From Syntrophobacter fumaroxidans MPOB (lineage in GTDB: Bacteria > Desulfobacterota > Syntrophobacteria > Syntrophobacterales > Syntrophobacteraceae), in assembly GCF_000014965.1 (NCBI RefSeq), contig NC_008554.1, forward strand, positions 3,646,001 through 3,710,000: 64,000 nt of DNA. Direction: 5' to 3'. The notes beneath the pieces are model-generated. The model worked only from the letters and a program-made list of their open reading frames with translations. It had not been told where the DNA came from and made no database searches. The translations under genes and the position numbers were made by a program. Each line of letters begins with the position of its first letter. Within the stretch, counting starts at the first letter, position 1. Shown here in pieces: positions 35,172-43,457 of the stretch.

Positions 35172-35321
35172 TGTGCGTGTTTCCTTTCCAATCGGTCGAT
35201 GGATGCGCGGTTTTGGCCGCCTGCCCTCCGGGGCTGCTCTGTGCGGGAATCAGACTAGTCGAACCGGTTTCCGCGGGCAAACCAATTCGACAAGGGCGCC
35301 TCGAAATTTCATCGTTTTAGC

Positions 35322-35350
35322 TTTTCATCGGGTTTCGGTTACTATATACT
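35322..35350 (+). promoter_or_regulatory. promoter for ilvN1-ilvB1, in a TATACTA tandem repeat
   Basis: TTTTCA (35322-35327), 17 bp and TATACT (35345-35350) form a plausible promoter. The -10 lies inside three tandem copies of a 7-base TACTATA unit (about 35340-35361), so two further -10-like hexamers follow at 7-base steps. Repeat-number change here would alter promoter spacing. Confidence 0.45.
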
Positions 35351-35420
35351 ATATACTATATAGCTCGTTTAATCGCATGTACCTTGATTAAGGTGTCGGA
35401 TCGAGGAGGTTTCGGGACGG

Positions 35421-35939
35421 ATGAAACACACCCTTTCGGTTCTCGTGGAAAACAGTCCCGGTGTCCTGACCCGGGTCGCCGGCTTGTTTGCCCGGCGGGG
35501 ATTCAACATCGACAGCCTGGCGGTCGGCCGTACCGAGCGAAACGATGTGTCCAGGATGACCATCGTGGTCGAGGGCGATCACCATTACATCGAGCAGGTC
35601 ACCAAGCAGCTCCATAAGCTGATCGACGTCATCAAGATCAGCGACATCACCACCGATGAATACGTCGATCGGGAACTGGTGATGGTCAAGGTGGCGGCCG
35701 AGCCCAGCCAGCGGGTGGAAATCATGCACATCGCCGGTATCTTCCGGGCGCGGGTGGTCGATCTGGCCCGCAAGACCATAACGTTCGAGTGTACCGGGAC
35801 CGAGGGGAAGATCAATGCCTTCGAGGAGTCCTTGCGCCCGTACGGGATCAAGGAACTGGTTCGGACCGGGAAGGTTGCCATGTTGCGCGGCGCAAGGTTC
35901 GTCAGCGTGGACGGCGGATCGAAGGAGATAGAGTCTTAG
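35421..35939 (+). CDS. ilvN: acetolactate synthase small (regulatory) subunit 1
   Basis: The 172-residue regulatory subunit of acetohydroxyacid synthase. An N-terminal ACT domain (HTLSVLVENSPGVLTRVAGLF, RRGFNIDSL) binds valine and tunes the large subunit. A C-terminal domain (about 80-165) contains RELVMVKVAAEP and VRTGKVAMLRG. GAGG precedes the ATG within 15 bases. It is unusual in lying before its large subunit ilvB1 (49 bases apart), whereas the second set here is ordered large-small. First gene of this branched-chain amino-acid block. Confidence 0.92.
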   Translation: MKHTLSVLVENSPGVLTRVAGLFARRGFNIDSLAVGRTERNDVSRMTIVVEGDHHYIEQVTKQLHKLIDVIKISDITTDEYVDRELVMVKVAAEPSQRVEIMHIAGIFRARVVDLARKTITFECTGTEGKINAFEESLRPYGIKELVRTGKVAMLRGARFVSVDGGSKEIES

Positions 35940-35987
35940 GGCCGGCTGCGGAAGGGCTGGTGCGGCCCCGGTCCGCACATGGGAGGT

Positions 35988-37664
35988 ATGGTTTTGGAGA
36001 TCACCGTTGCAGAAGCGTTGATAAAGTGCCTCGAAAAGGAAAACGTGGAGGTGGTGTTCGGCTATCCGGGAGGGGCGATCCTGCCGGTCTACGATGCTTT
36101 GTACCATTCTTCGCGTATCAGGCACGTGCTGGTGAGGCACGAGCAGGGAGCGGTGCACGCCGCTGACGGATACGCAAGGGTCACCGGCCGGGTGGGGGTT
36201 TGCGTGGCCACCTCGGGGCCGGGGGCCACCAACCTGGTCACCGGGATTGCCAACGCGTACATGGATTCCATACCCCTTGTGGTTTTCACCGGCCAGGTTC
36301 CCACCAGTCAAATCGGCACGGACGCCTTTCAGGAGGTGGACATATTCGGCATCACCATGCCGGTCACCAAGCACAACTACCTGGTAAAGGATCCCCAGAG
36401 GCTGCCGGCCATCGTGAAGAACGCTTTCCATATCGCCTCCACGGGACGTCCGGGTCCGGTGCTGGTCGATTTGCCCAAAGACGTGGCGCAGAGCGTGATT
36501 TCGTTCAAGTACCCGGGCACGGTGCGGCTGCGCGGGTACAAGCCGACGTACCGCGGGCACCCCGCGAAGATCGGTGAGATCGCGGAACTGATCCGCAAAT
36601 CCAAACGACCGGTGATTTACGCCGGGGGTGGGATCGTCACCTCGGATGCGGCCGGGGAGCTGCTCCAGCTGGCGGAGACCATTTCCGCTCCGGTGACCAA
36701 CACTTTCATGGGACTGGCCGGTTTTCCCGGGGACCACCCGCTCTTTCTCGGAATGCTCGGCTTGCACGGGACGCGTTACGCGAATCTGGCCATCACCGAA
36801 TGCGACCTGCTGATCGGCCTCGGAGCGCGGTTTGACGACCGCGTCACCATGAACATCAATGCCTTCGCCCCTCAGGCTACGGTCATTCACATCGACATCG
36901 ACCCTGCCGAGATCGGCAAGATCGTCAACGTGCACGTGCCCCTGGTGGGAGACGTGAAGACGGTGCTCCAGTCGCTTTTGCCGCAGCTGGAAAAGACGGA
37001 TCGCTCGGCCTGGCTGGCCCGCATACGGGAGCTCAAGGAGCAGCATCCCCTTTCGTACAGCCGGGAAGGCGGCCTGAAACCCCAGTTCATCATCGAACAG
37101 CTGTGGGCCTGCACGCGGGGGAACGCTATTGTGGCCACGGACGTCGGCCAGCACCAGATGTGGGTGGCTCAGTACTACCGTTTCAAGTCCCCCCGCACGC
37201 TGATTTCCTCGGGGGGACTGGGGTGCATGGGGTTCGGCCTTCCCGCGGCCATCGGCGCGAGCATTGGTCGGCCGAACGCGAAGGTTGTGCTGGTGACCGG
37301 CGACGGCAGTATCCAGATGACCATGCAGGAGTTGGGCACCATGATCGAACAGGGTGTGCCGGCCAAGATCATCATCCTGAACAACCATGCCCTCGGCATG
37401 GTGCGGCAGTTGCAAGAGTTTTACTGCGAAGGCCGTTACATGTCGGTCAATTTCCGGTTCCACCCGGATTTTGAAACGTTGGCCAAAGCCTATGGAATTC
37501 CCGGGCACACGCTGCGAACGGAAGAGGAGGTGACTTCCCGGCTTCCGGGGATAATTGAGGCCCCCGGAGCGGCCATTGTCAACTGCCTGGTCGCAGCCGA
37601 AGAAAACGTATCGCCCATGGTACTTGCCGGAAAAGGGATCCACGAGGCGATCGACTGCTCCTGA
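35988..37664 (+). CDS. ilvB: acetolactate synthase large subunit 1
   Basis: ThDP-dependent catalytic subunit that condenses pyruvate with pyruvate or 2-oxobutyrate. About 558 residues: GYPGGAILPVYDAL, the catalytic-Glu region (RHEQGAVHAADGYAR), the central FAD-binding domain and the ThDP motif GDGSIQMTMQELGT ending in LNNHALGM. The start is uncertain: ATG 35979, ATG 35988 or a TTG at 35994, the last being best spaced from GGGAGG. Close paralogue of the gene at 38133, with the same motif order but clearly different sequence. No internal terminator separates it from ilvN1. Confidence 0.92.
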   Translation: MVLEITVAEALIKCLEKENVEVVFGYPGGAILPVYDALYHSSRIRHVLVRHEQGAVHAADGYARVTGRVGVCVATSGPGATNLVTGIANAYMDSIPLVVFTGQVPTSQIGTDAFQEVDIFGITMPVTKHNYLVKDPQRLPAIVKNAFHIASTGRPGPVLVDLPKDVAQSVISFKYPGTVRLRGYKPTYRGHPAKIGEIAELIRKSKRPVIYAGGGIVTSDAAGELLQLAETISAPVTNTFMGLAGFPGDHPLFLGMLGLHGTRYANLAITECDLLIGLGARFDDRVTMNINAFAPQATVIHIDIDPAEIGKIVNVHVPLVGDVKTVLQSLLPQLEKTDRSAWLARIRELKEQHPLSYSREGGLKPQFIIEQLWACTRGNAIVATDVGQHQMWVAQYYRFKSPRTLISSGGLGCMGFGLPAAIGASIGRPNAKVVLVTGDGSIQMTMQELGTMIEQGVPAKIIILNNHALGMVRQLQEFYCEGRYMSVNFRFHPDFETLAKAYGIPGHTLRTEEEVTSRLPGIIEAPGAAIVNCLVAAEENVSPMVLAGKGIHEAIDCS

Positions 37665-37980
37665 TCGAAGGAGGATTTTCAGCCCGAGGAAGGGGACCGG
37701 AAAGCTCGAACGGCCTGTCCGGGCCGGAATTGCAGCGAGTGACTTTCCACGCGGTTTTGCGGTTCGATCGGAGAGACGAAGGGGGCCAGCGGTTTTGGGG
37801 TCCATTCGAACCCCGTCGTTCTCCTCCAATCTCCAAGCCAGCGCTCACGGACTTCCTCCCGTTCATTGCCTCTCCCCAGGTACGGGTATGAGATCGTCGC
37901 CGGTTCACAGTCCGCAGCGACTGAAAGCCGCGGACCCGGACGCGGCCCGGAATCATCGTCCGTTCGAAGAGTACGGACCG

Positions 37981-38009
37981 TTGACAGGGTGTGACATGTC
38001 ACGTACAAT
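37981..38009 (+). promoter_or_regulatory. strong promoter with a 12-bp palindrome in its spacer, before ilvB2
   Basis: Consensus TTGACA (37981-37986), a 17-bp spacer and TACAAT (38004-38009). The spacer contains the perfect palindrome GTGACATGTCAC (37991-38002), placed where a bound protein would block RNA polymerase. The ilvB2 ATG lies 124 bases downstream of the -10. This indicates that the second acetolactate synthase unit has its own, probably repressed, promoter. Confidence 0.68.
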
Positions 38010-38132
38010 CACCCGTCTATCTCATGAAAATTGCTTCGATTTAGTTGTGTCGATGCGTCGCCGCCCGAGATGGAGCGGGGCAGTCGATCAGCTCTTGATT
38101 TTCGGAGTCAATCCATCATTATAAGGACCTTT

Positions 38133-39851
38133 ATGAAAATGCGGGGAGCTCAGATATTTTTCGAGTGCTTGAAGAAGGAAGGGGTCGAGGTCATCTTCGG
38201 TTTCCCCGGCGGGGCAGTGCTCGACATATACCACGAGATGCCAAAGCACAATATTCGGCACATCCTGGTGCGCCACGAACAGGGTGCCGCTCACATGGCC
38301 GACGGTTACGCCAGGGCGAGCGGACGCGTCGGTGTGTGCCTGGTTACCTCCGGCCCGGGCGCCACCAACACGGTCACCGGCGTCGCCACCGCGTACATGG
38401 ATTCCGTCCCCATGGTGGTCTTTACCGGGCAGGTGCCGACGCCGCTTATCGGCGACGATGCCTTCCAGGAAGTGGACATCATCGGCATTACACGTCCGTG
38501 CACGAAGCACAGCTACCTCGTGCGCAACGTCAACGACATGTCCCGGGTGATTCGCGAGGCGTTTTACCTGGCGCGCACGGGGCGGCCCGGTCCGGTTGTG
38601 GTCGACCTGCCCAAGGACGTGATCCAGGCCTCCACCGACTTCAAGTATCCCAAGAAGGTGGACCTTCCCGGCTACCGTCCCACGGTCGAAGCCCATTCCG
38701 GGCAGGTAAAGCGGGCGTACGAGGTTTTGAGGAAGGCCAAATCGCCGCTCATCTTCGCGGGAGGCGGTATCATCATTTCGGATTCATCGCAGGAGTTGAT
38801 CAGGATAGCCGACCTGATCCAGGCCCCGGTGACCTGCTCGCTCATGGGCCTTGGCTGTTTTCCGGCCGGGATTGCCGACGCCAAAGGCCGGCGGCGGCCC
38901 AATCCGCTCTGGCTGGGTATGGTGGGGATGCACGGCACCTACCAGGCGAACATGGCGATATCCCAGGCCGATGTGATCTTCGGCGTCGGCGTGCGCTTCG
39001 ACGACCGTGTCACCGGCAAGATCAGCGAGTTTGCGCCGAAGGCCAAAATCATACACATTGACGTCGACCCGTCGAGCATCAGCAAGAACGTGGTGGTTGA
39101 CGTTCCCATTGTGGGCGACTGCAAGAATGCGCTCCAGCAGTTGATCCGGTTGTTCGAAGGCGAACCCCTGGAAGGTGTTTCCGACGTGCGACGCCCTTGG
39201 TTCGATCAGATCAACGCATGGAAAAAAGGACATCCGCTCACTTATGTTCAGGGAAACGAGCTCATAAAGCCCCAATACGTCATTGAAAAAATCTGGGAGC
39301 TCACCGGCGGCGATGCCATCATCACGACGGAAGTGGGCCAGCACCAGATGTGGACCGCCCAGTTCTTCGAATTCGACCGCCCGCGCTCCCTGCTGACCTC
39401 CGGAGGCCTGGGAACGATGGGCTACGGGTTTCCGGCCGCCATCGGCGCGCAGATGGCCTTCCCCGACAGGCTCGTCATCGACATTGCGGGAGACGGGAGC
39501 ATCCAGATGAACATCCAGGAGCTTTGTACGGCCGTCTGCAATGACATCCCGGTGAAAGTGGCGATCCTCAACAATCTCTACCTGGGATTGCCCCGCCAAT
39601 GGCAGGAGCTTTTCTACGAGAAGAACTACACGGGGTCCTGCATGGAAGGCTCTCCGGATTTCGTGAAGCTCGCCGAGGCCTACGGAGCGATTGGGCTGAG
39701 GGCCAATAAGCCCGAAGAAGTCGAGCCGGTTCTGCGGGAAGCTTTCAAGATCAGAAAGCCTGTACTGATGGACTTCCTCGTGTCGCGGGAAGAAGGCGTT
39801 TACCCCATAGTCCCGCCCGGAAAGAGCATAACCGAGATGCTTCTGGCGTAG
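38133..39851 (+). CDS. ilvB: acetolactate synthase large subunit 2
   Basis: A 572-residue ThDP-dependent synthase catalytic subunit. Motifs: GFPGGAVLDIYHEM, RHEQGAAHMADGYARASG, and the ThDP site GDGSIQMNIQELCTAV ending LNNLYLG. It carries a short insertion relative to ilvB1 (FPAGIADAKGRRRPNPLW). AAGGA precedes ATG 38133. The upstream reading to 38031 is not protein-like and would begin inside the leader. It is followed by its small subunit 38 bases on and ilvC after that, so this is probably the main biosynthetic set, while ilvN1-ilvB1 could have a different regulation or substrate bias. Confidence 0.93.
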   Translation: MKMRGAQIFFECLKKEGVEVIFGFPGGAVLDIYHEMPKHNIRHILVRHEQGAAHMADGYARASGRVGVCLVTSGPGATNTVTGVATAYMDSVPMVVFTGQVPTPLIGDDAFQEVDIIGITRPCTKHSYLVRNVNDMSRVIREAFYLARTGRPGPVVVDLPKDVIQASTDFKYPKKVDLPGYRPTVEAHSGQVKRAYEVLRKAKSPLIFAGGGIIISDSSQELIRIADLIQAPVTCSLMGLGCFPAGIADAKGRRRPNPLWLGMVGMHGTYQANMAISQADVIFGVGVRFDDRVTGKISEFAPKAKIIHIDVDPSSISKNVVVDVPIVGDCKNALQQLIRLFEGEPLEGVSDVRRPWFDQINAWKKGHPLTYVQGNELIKPQYVIEKIWELTGGDAIITTEVGQHQMWTAQFFEFDRPRSLLTSGGLGTMGYGFPAAIGAQMAFPDRLVIDIAGDGSIQMNIQELCTAVCNDIPVKVAILNNLYLGLPRQWQELFYEKNYTGSCMEGSPDFVKLAEAYGAIGLRANKPEEVEPVLREAFKIRKPVLMDFLVSREEGVYPIVPPGKSITEMLLA

Positions 39852-39889
39852 CTTCCCACGGCTCGACGAAAGCATCAGGAGGGAATCAA

Positions 39890-40390
39890 GTGATAATCAG
39901 CGAAAAGCAGAGGTACACCATAGGCATACTGGTGCAGAACGTACCGGGAGTTCTGGCTCGGGTGGTGGGATTGTTCAGCGGCAGGGGCTACAACATCGAG
40001 ACCGTTACCGCGGCCGAAACCCATGAACCCGGCCTTACCCGCATCACCCTGGTGACGACCGGGGACGAGCGCGTACTGTCTCAGATCGTCAAGCAGTTGA
40101 ACAAGCTGATCAACGTCATCAAGGTGTATGATTTCTCGGAAACGGAGTTCGTCGATCGTGAGATGGCGATTATCAAGGTGCGGGCGGAACCGCCGACCAG
40201 GGCCGAAGTCCTGCGCATCGTGGATATTTTTCGGGCCAAGGTGGTTGACGTCAGTCCTCACTTCTATACGCTTGAGGTTACCGGCAACGAGAGCAAGATC
40301 CAGGCGATCATGGAACTGCTCGGCCAGATCGGTATAGTGGAAGTGGCCCGCACCGGGAAAGCGGCGCTGGCCCGAAGCAAGAAACATTGA
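39890..40390 (+). CDS. ilvH: acetolactate synthase small subunit 2
   Basis: A 166-residue regulatory subunit with an N-terminal ACT domain (YTIGILVQNVPGVLARVVGLFS, GRGYNIETV) and the usual C-terminal domain (REMAIIKVRAEPPTRAEVLRIVDIF). It begins at GTG 39890 with AGGAGGGA seven bases upstream. The segment contacting valine differs from ilvN1 (ETHEPGLTRIT against RTERNDVSRMT), so feedback response may differ between the two enzymes. Lies between ilvB2 and ilvC. Confidence 0.92.
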   Translation: MIISEKQRYTIGILVQNVPGVLARVVGLFSGRGYNIETVTAAETHEPGLTRITLVTTGDERVLSQIVKQLNKLINVIKVYDFSETEFVDREMAIIKVRAEPPTRAEVLRIVDIFRAKVVDVSPHFYTLEVTGNESKIQAIMELLGQIGIVEVARTGKAALARSKKH

Positions 40391-40519
40391 CCCTGCAACT
40401 GAGGAAGCTCACGGCTCACTGTGCCGAGGCCTGCTTCGGGGCGGTCCGGCCCGCCGAGCGAGAGGGGGCCGGGCGTCGCGCGCCGGGAGCCGTGAATCAC
40501 AAAACCAAGGAGTGTCGGT

Positions 40520-41521
40520 ATGCGGATTTATTACGAGGCGGATGCGGATCTGAATGTACTTCGTGGGAAGAAGGTCGCCGTGGTCGGCTACGGCAGCCAG
40601 GGACATGCCCAGGCGCAGAACCTGCGCGACAGCGGTGTCGAGGTCGTGGTGAGCGACCGGGCGGGCAGTGAGAATTTCGAAAAGGCGAAGGAAGACGGTT
40701 TCTCCCCCGTTTCGGCCAAGGAAGCTGCGGCAGCCTGCGAAATCGTGCAGATCCTCACCGAGGATCACGTTCAGGCGCAGTTGTACCGGCAGGAAGTGGG
40801 GCCCGCCATGAAAGCAGGGGAAACGCTTCTTTTTTCGCACGGTTTCAACATCCATTACGGTCAGATCGTTCCGCCCAAGGATATCAACGTGGTCATGGTG
40901 GCTCCCAAGGGACCCGGCCACCTGGTGCGCAGCGAATACGTGCGGGGAGCCGGGGTTCCCGCCCTGGTGGCGGTTCAGCAGGACGCCTCGGGCAATGCAC
41001 TGCAGATCGCGCTCGCTTATGCCAAGGGCATCGGCGCCACTCGCGCGGGTGTCCTGGAGACCACGTTCAAAGAAGAAACCGAAACCGACCTGTTCGGGGA
41101 GCAGGCCGTGCTGTGTGGCGGCGTGTCCGAGCTCATCAAGGCGGGATTCGACACTCTGGTGGAAGCCGGGTACCAGCCCGAAATCGCTTTTTTCGAGTGC
41201 ATGCACGAGCTGAAGCTGATCGTGGATTTGATCTACCGGGGCGGTCTGGCCTACATGCGCTATTCGGTCAGCGATACCGCCGAATACGGGGATCTCAGCC
41301 GCGGCAAGCGGATCATCACCGCGGAGACGCGCGCCGAAATGAAGCGGATCCTCGAAGAAGTCCAGTCAGGGGATTTCGCCCGTGAATGGATTCTGGAGAA
41401 TATGGCGGGAAGGCCCATGTTTCGGACCACTCGCGAGCGTGAGAAGAAACTCCTGGTGGAGGATGTCGGGGCGAAGCTGCGTTCCATGATGCCGTTCCTC
41501 GATGCCGTGAAGATGATTTGA
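40520..41521 (+). CDS. ilvC: ketol-acid reductoisomerase
   Basis: Second step of valine and isoleucine synthesis: isomerises and reduces acetolactate with NADPH. A 333-residue class I enzyme: Rossmann loop [15 protein letters not shown], the [18 protein letters not shown] segment, metal ligands in ETDLFGEQ and the C-terminal helical domain ([19 protein letters not shown]). The Ser after the Arg-equivalent (SDRAGSENF) suggests NADPH use, though cofactor preference is not certain. AAGGAG lies seven bases upstream of the ATG. Last gene of the ilv block; a terminator follows. Confidence 0.96.
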   Translation: MRIYYEADADLNVLRGKKVAVVGYGSQGHAQAQNLRDSGVEVVVSDRAGSENFEKAKEDGFSPVSAKEAAAACEIVQILTEDHVQAQLYRQEVGPAMKAGETLLFSHGFNIHYGQIVPPKDINVVMVAPKGPGHLVRSEYVRGAGVPALVAVQQDASGNALQIALAYAKGIGATRAGVLETTFKEETETDLFGEQAVLCGGVSELIKAGFDTLVEAGYQPEIAFFECMHELKLIVDLIYRGGLAYMRYSVSDTAEYGDLSRGKRIITAETRAEMKRILEEVQSGDFAREWILENMAGRPMFRTTREREKKLLVEDVGAKLRSMMPFLDAVKMI

Positions 41522-41532
41522 TCGACGACCGG

Positions 41533-41579
41533 AAGCCGCTCCCTCCCATGGATGGATCATGTGCGGGGGAGCGGCTTTT
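41533..41579 (+). terminator. intrinsic terminator of the ilv operon
   Basis: AAGCCGCTCCC (41533-41543) and GGGAGCGGCTT (41567-41577) form a perfect 11-bp stem ending in TTTT, 11 bases after the ilvC stop. The loop is long (23 nt) but GC-rich. Confidence 0.7.
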
Positions 41580-41651
41580 GCCGTTGACCTGAGGAGCCCC
41601 GGGGGCCGTATCGACCATTGCGGGCCTGCCGGAGAGGGGTGGAATACTCAC

Positions 41652-42317
41652 TTGGATCGCACGGACTTTCGACAGAAATCGGCACACATTCCGGTGGCGC
41701 GGGAAGGGGTTCCGTTCATTGTTGCGGGGATGTTCGTCACCTTTGTTGCCGCGATTTTGGGATGTTCGTTCCTTGCCTGGGTTCTGACGGCGGTGACTTT
41801 ACTCGTTGGGCATTTTTTCCGCGATCCCGAGCGGGTGGCCATGGCGGGCGATCGAGAACTGGTCTCCTGCGCCGACGGGAAGGTGATCGCCATCGACAGG
41901 GTAGAGTCGGCGCGGTTCATCCCGGGACCGCGTCTGCGGATCAGCATTTTCATGTCCGTGTTCGATGTTCATGTGAATCGCATTCCCTGTTCGGGGATCG
42001 TTCGGGGTGTGTGCTATCAGAAAGGACGCTTTCTTGCGGCGAATCGAGCCGCAGCCGGCCGGGAGAACGAACAGAACTGGCTCTGGATTCGGACCGATGA
42101 GGGAGCCGACATCGTTCTGACGCAGGTCGCCGGGCTCATTGCCCGCCGGATCGTGTGCTGGCCGGGCGCCGACGACAAGGTGGTCAGGGGGGAGCGTTTC
42201 GGGATGATTCGCTTCGGGTCGCGCATGGATGTCTACGTTCCGGAAGACAGTGAGTTCCTGGTGTCTCGCGGGCAGCACGTCTACGGGGGAGAAACCGCCT
42301 TATGTCGCCTGAAATAA
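41652..42317 (+). CDS. psd: phosphatidylserine decarboxylase proenzyme (short type)
   Basis: Makes phosphatidylethanolamine from phosphatidylserine. A 221-residue short-type Psd. An N-terminal hydrophobic pair (FIVAGMFVTFVAAILGCSF, then AWVLTAVTLLVGHFF) anchors it, FRDPER begins the domain, and FMSVFDVHVNRIP is the family signature. The self-cleavage site giving the pyruvoyl group is FGSRMD. No ATG fits; a TTG at 41652, with GAGGGGTGG upstream, starts the protein where family members usually do, while the ORF also reads back to 41559. It overlaps pssA by 16 bases. Lies between ilvC and leuC, as in many deltaproteobacteria. Confidence 0.9.
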   Translation: MDRTDFRQKSAHIPVAREGVPFIVAGMFVTFVAAILGCSFLAWVLTAVTLLVGHFFRDPERVAMAGDRELVSCADGKVIAIDRVESARFIPGPRLRISIFMSVFDVHVNRIPCSGIVRGVCYQKGRFLAANRAAAGRENEQNWLWIRTDEGADIVLTQVAGLIARRIVCWPGADDKVVRGERFGMIRFGSRMDVYVPEDSEFLVSRGQHVYGGETALCRLK

Positions 42318-43165
42318 AGAGGCGGCGCCCGAGGAAGCGCAAGTGGCGCCGATTCAGGGAAGGTGAAGTGGCCAGGGGCACTTATATCGTGCCGAATCTC
42401 TTCACCACGGCCAACCTGTTCAGCGGCTTTTTCGGCATCGTGAGCGCCATCGACGCACACTTCGACAGGGCCGCCATAGCGATTCTGGTTTCGTGCGTGT
42501 TCGACATCCTGGACGGAAAGGTGGCCCGGTTCACGCGGGCAACCAGCCGTTTCGGCGTCGAATACGATTCTCTTGCGGATCTGGTGGCCTTCGGCGTGAC
42601 CCCGGCCCTGTTGATGTACCTGTGGGCCCTTCGGCCTTTCGGACGACTCGGCTGGCTGGCCGCCTTTGTTTTCGTGGCCTGCGGAGCCCTGCGGCTGGCC
42701 AGATTCAACGTGCAGACGGAAACCGCGAGCAAGAAATACTTCGTGGGTTTGCCGATTCCCGGTGCGGCGAGCGTCGTGGCGACCACCCTGCTGTTCATCG
42801 AGGTGCTGGAGATCACGCTGCCGCCGTCCGGAGGGGTCCTCCTGCTCGTGGCCACGTACATCCTCGGTTTCCTGATGGTCAGCACGGTCCCCTACAACAG
42901 CTTCAAAGATTTTGAAATCGTCAAGGCCAAACCCATCACGGTTCTGTTCGTGGCTGTTCTCGGGCTGACGATCGTGGCCGTCAACCCCGGCCTGATGCTC
43001 TTCCTGATGCTTATGGTCTACCTCGTATCGGGACCGGTCCGCTATGTCATATGGCGTCTCAAGGGAAAACCCGGTACGCCGGTGGTCGAGCCGCCCAAGT
43101 CGGTGGAGGCCGCGGAGGAGGGCCCCGGGCAACCGGCGCCCGCCGAAGAACAGTCTCAAACCTGA
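42302..43165 (+). CDS. pssA: CDP-diacylglycerol-serine O-phosphatidyltransferase
   Basis: Integral-membrane enzyme joining serine to CDP-diacylglycerol; its product is the substrate of Psd just upstream. A 287-residue protein with the CDP-alcohol phosphotransferase motif DGKVARFTRATSRFGVEYD followed by SLAD. Several membrane helices are visible (AIAILVSCVFDIL, LAAFVFVACGAL, GGVLLLVATYILGFLM, and others). The N-terminus is strongly basic (KRRRPRKRKWRR) and the C-terminal 30 residues are a Pro/Glu-rich cytoplasmic tail. Translationally coupled to psd by a 16-base overlap. Confidence 0.93.
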   Translation: MSPEIKRRRPRKRKWRRFREGEVARGTYIVPNLFTTANLFSGFFGIVSAIDAHFDRAAIAILVSCVFDILDGKVARFTRATSRFGVEYDSLADLVAFGVTPALLMYLWALRPFGRLGWLAAFVFVACGALRLARFNVQTETASKKYFVGLPIPGAASVVATTLLFIEVLEITLPPSGGVLLLVATYILGFLMVSTVPYNSFKDFEIVKAKPITVLFVAVLGLTIVAVNPGLMLFLMLMVYLVSGPVRYVIWRLKGKPGTPVVEPPKSVEAAEEGPGQPAPAEEQSQT

Positions 43166-43174
43166 CCGACGGTC

Positions 43175-43260
43175 AACCGGCTGATTGTGGTGGAGCGGGT
43201 GCAGGGACGGTTCGAGCGACGCCGAGCCCGGGGTTTTCCTGCGCCGGAACCGGCTGATTG
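43175..43260. repeat. 13-bp direct repeats between pssA and leuC
   Basis: AACCGGCTGATTG occurs at 43175-43187 and again at 43248-43260, in the 292-base gap where related genomes commonly carry leuA. Short direct repeats of this kind can be left by, or promote, deletions. They could equally be chance. Confidence 0.4.
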
Positions 43261-43457
43261 CCGGGGTTCGCCGTGCCGGTCCCGTCCTGTGGCTGTGACC
43301 GCCTCGGATTACCCGGGGAATGCATGAAAAGTGCGTCTGCGGGTGGAGTATTCGGCTGAAAGCCGATCAACAACATGGGCTCGAGAACCTTGACTTGCCC
43401 GCGCCTGCGAGGTGCCGGACATTTTCCCGGGGGATCGAGCAAGAGGTGAAGAGAACC

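Noticed and set aside
35388-37829. 813-codon minus-strand ORF opposite ilvN1/ilvB1
   Set aside because: Shadow of two certain genes; composition His/Arg-rich and unlike a protein family.
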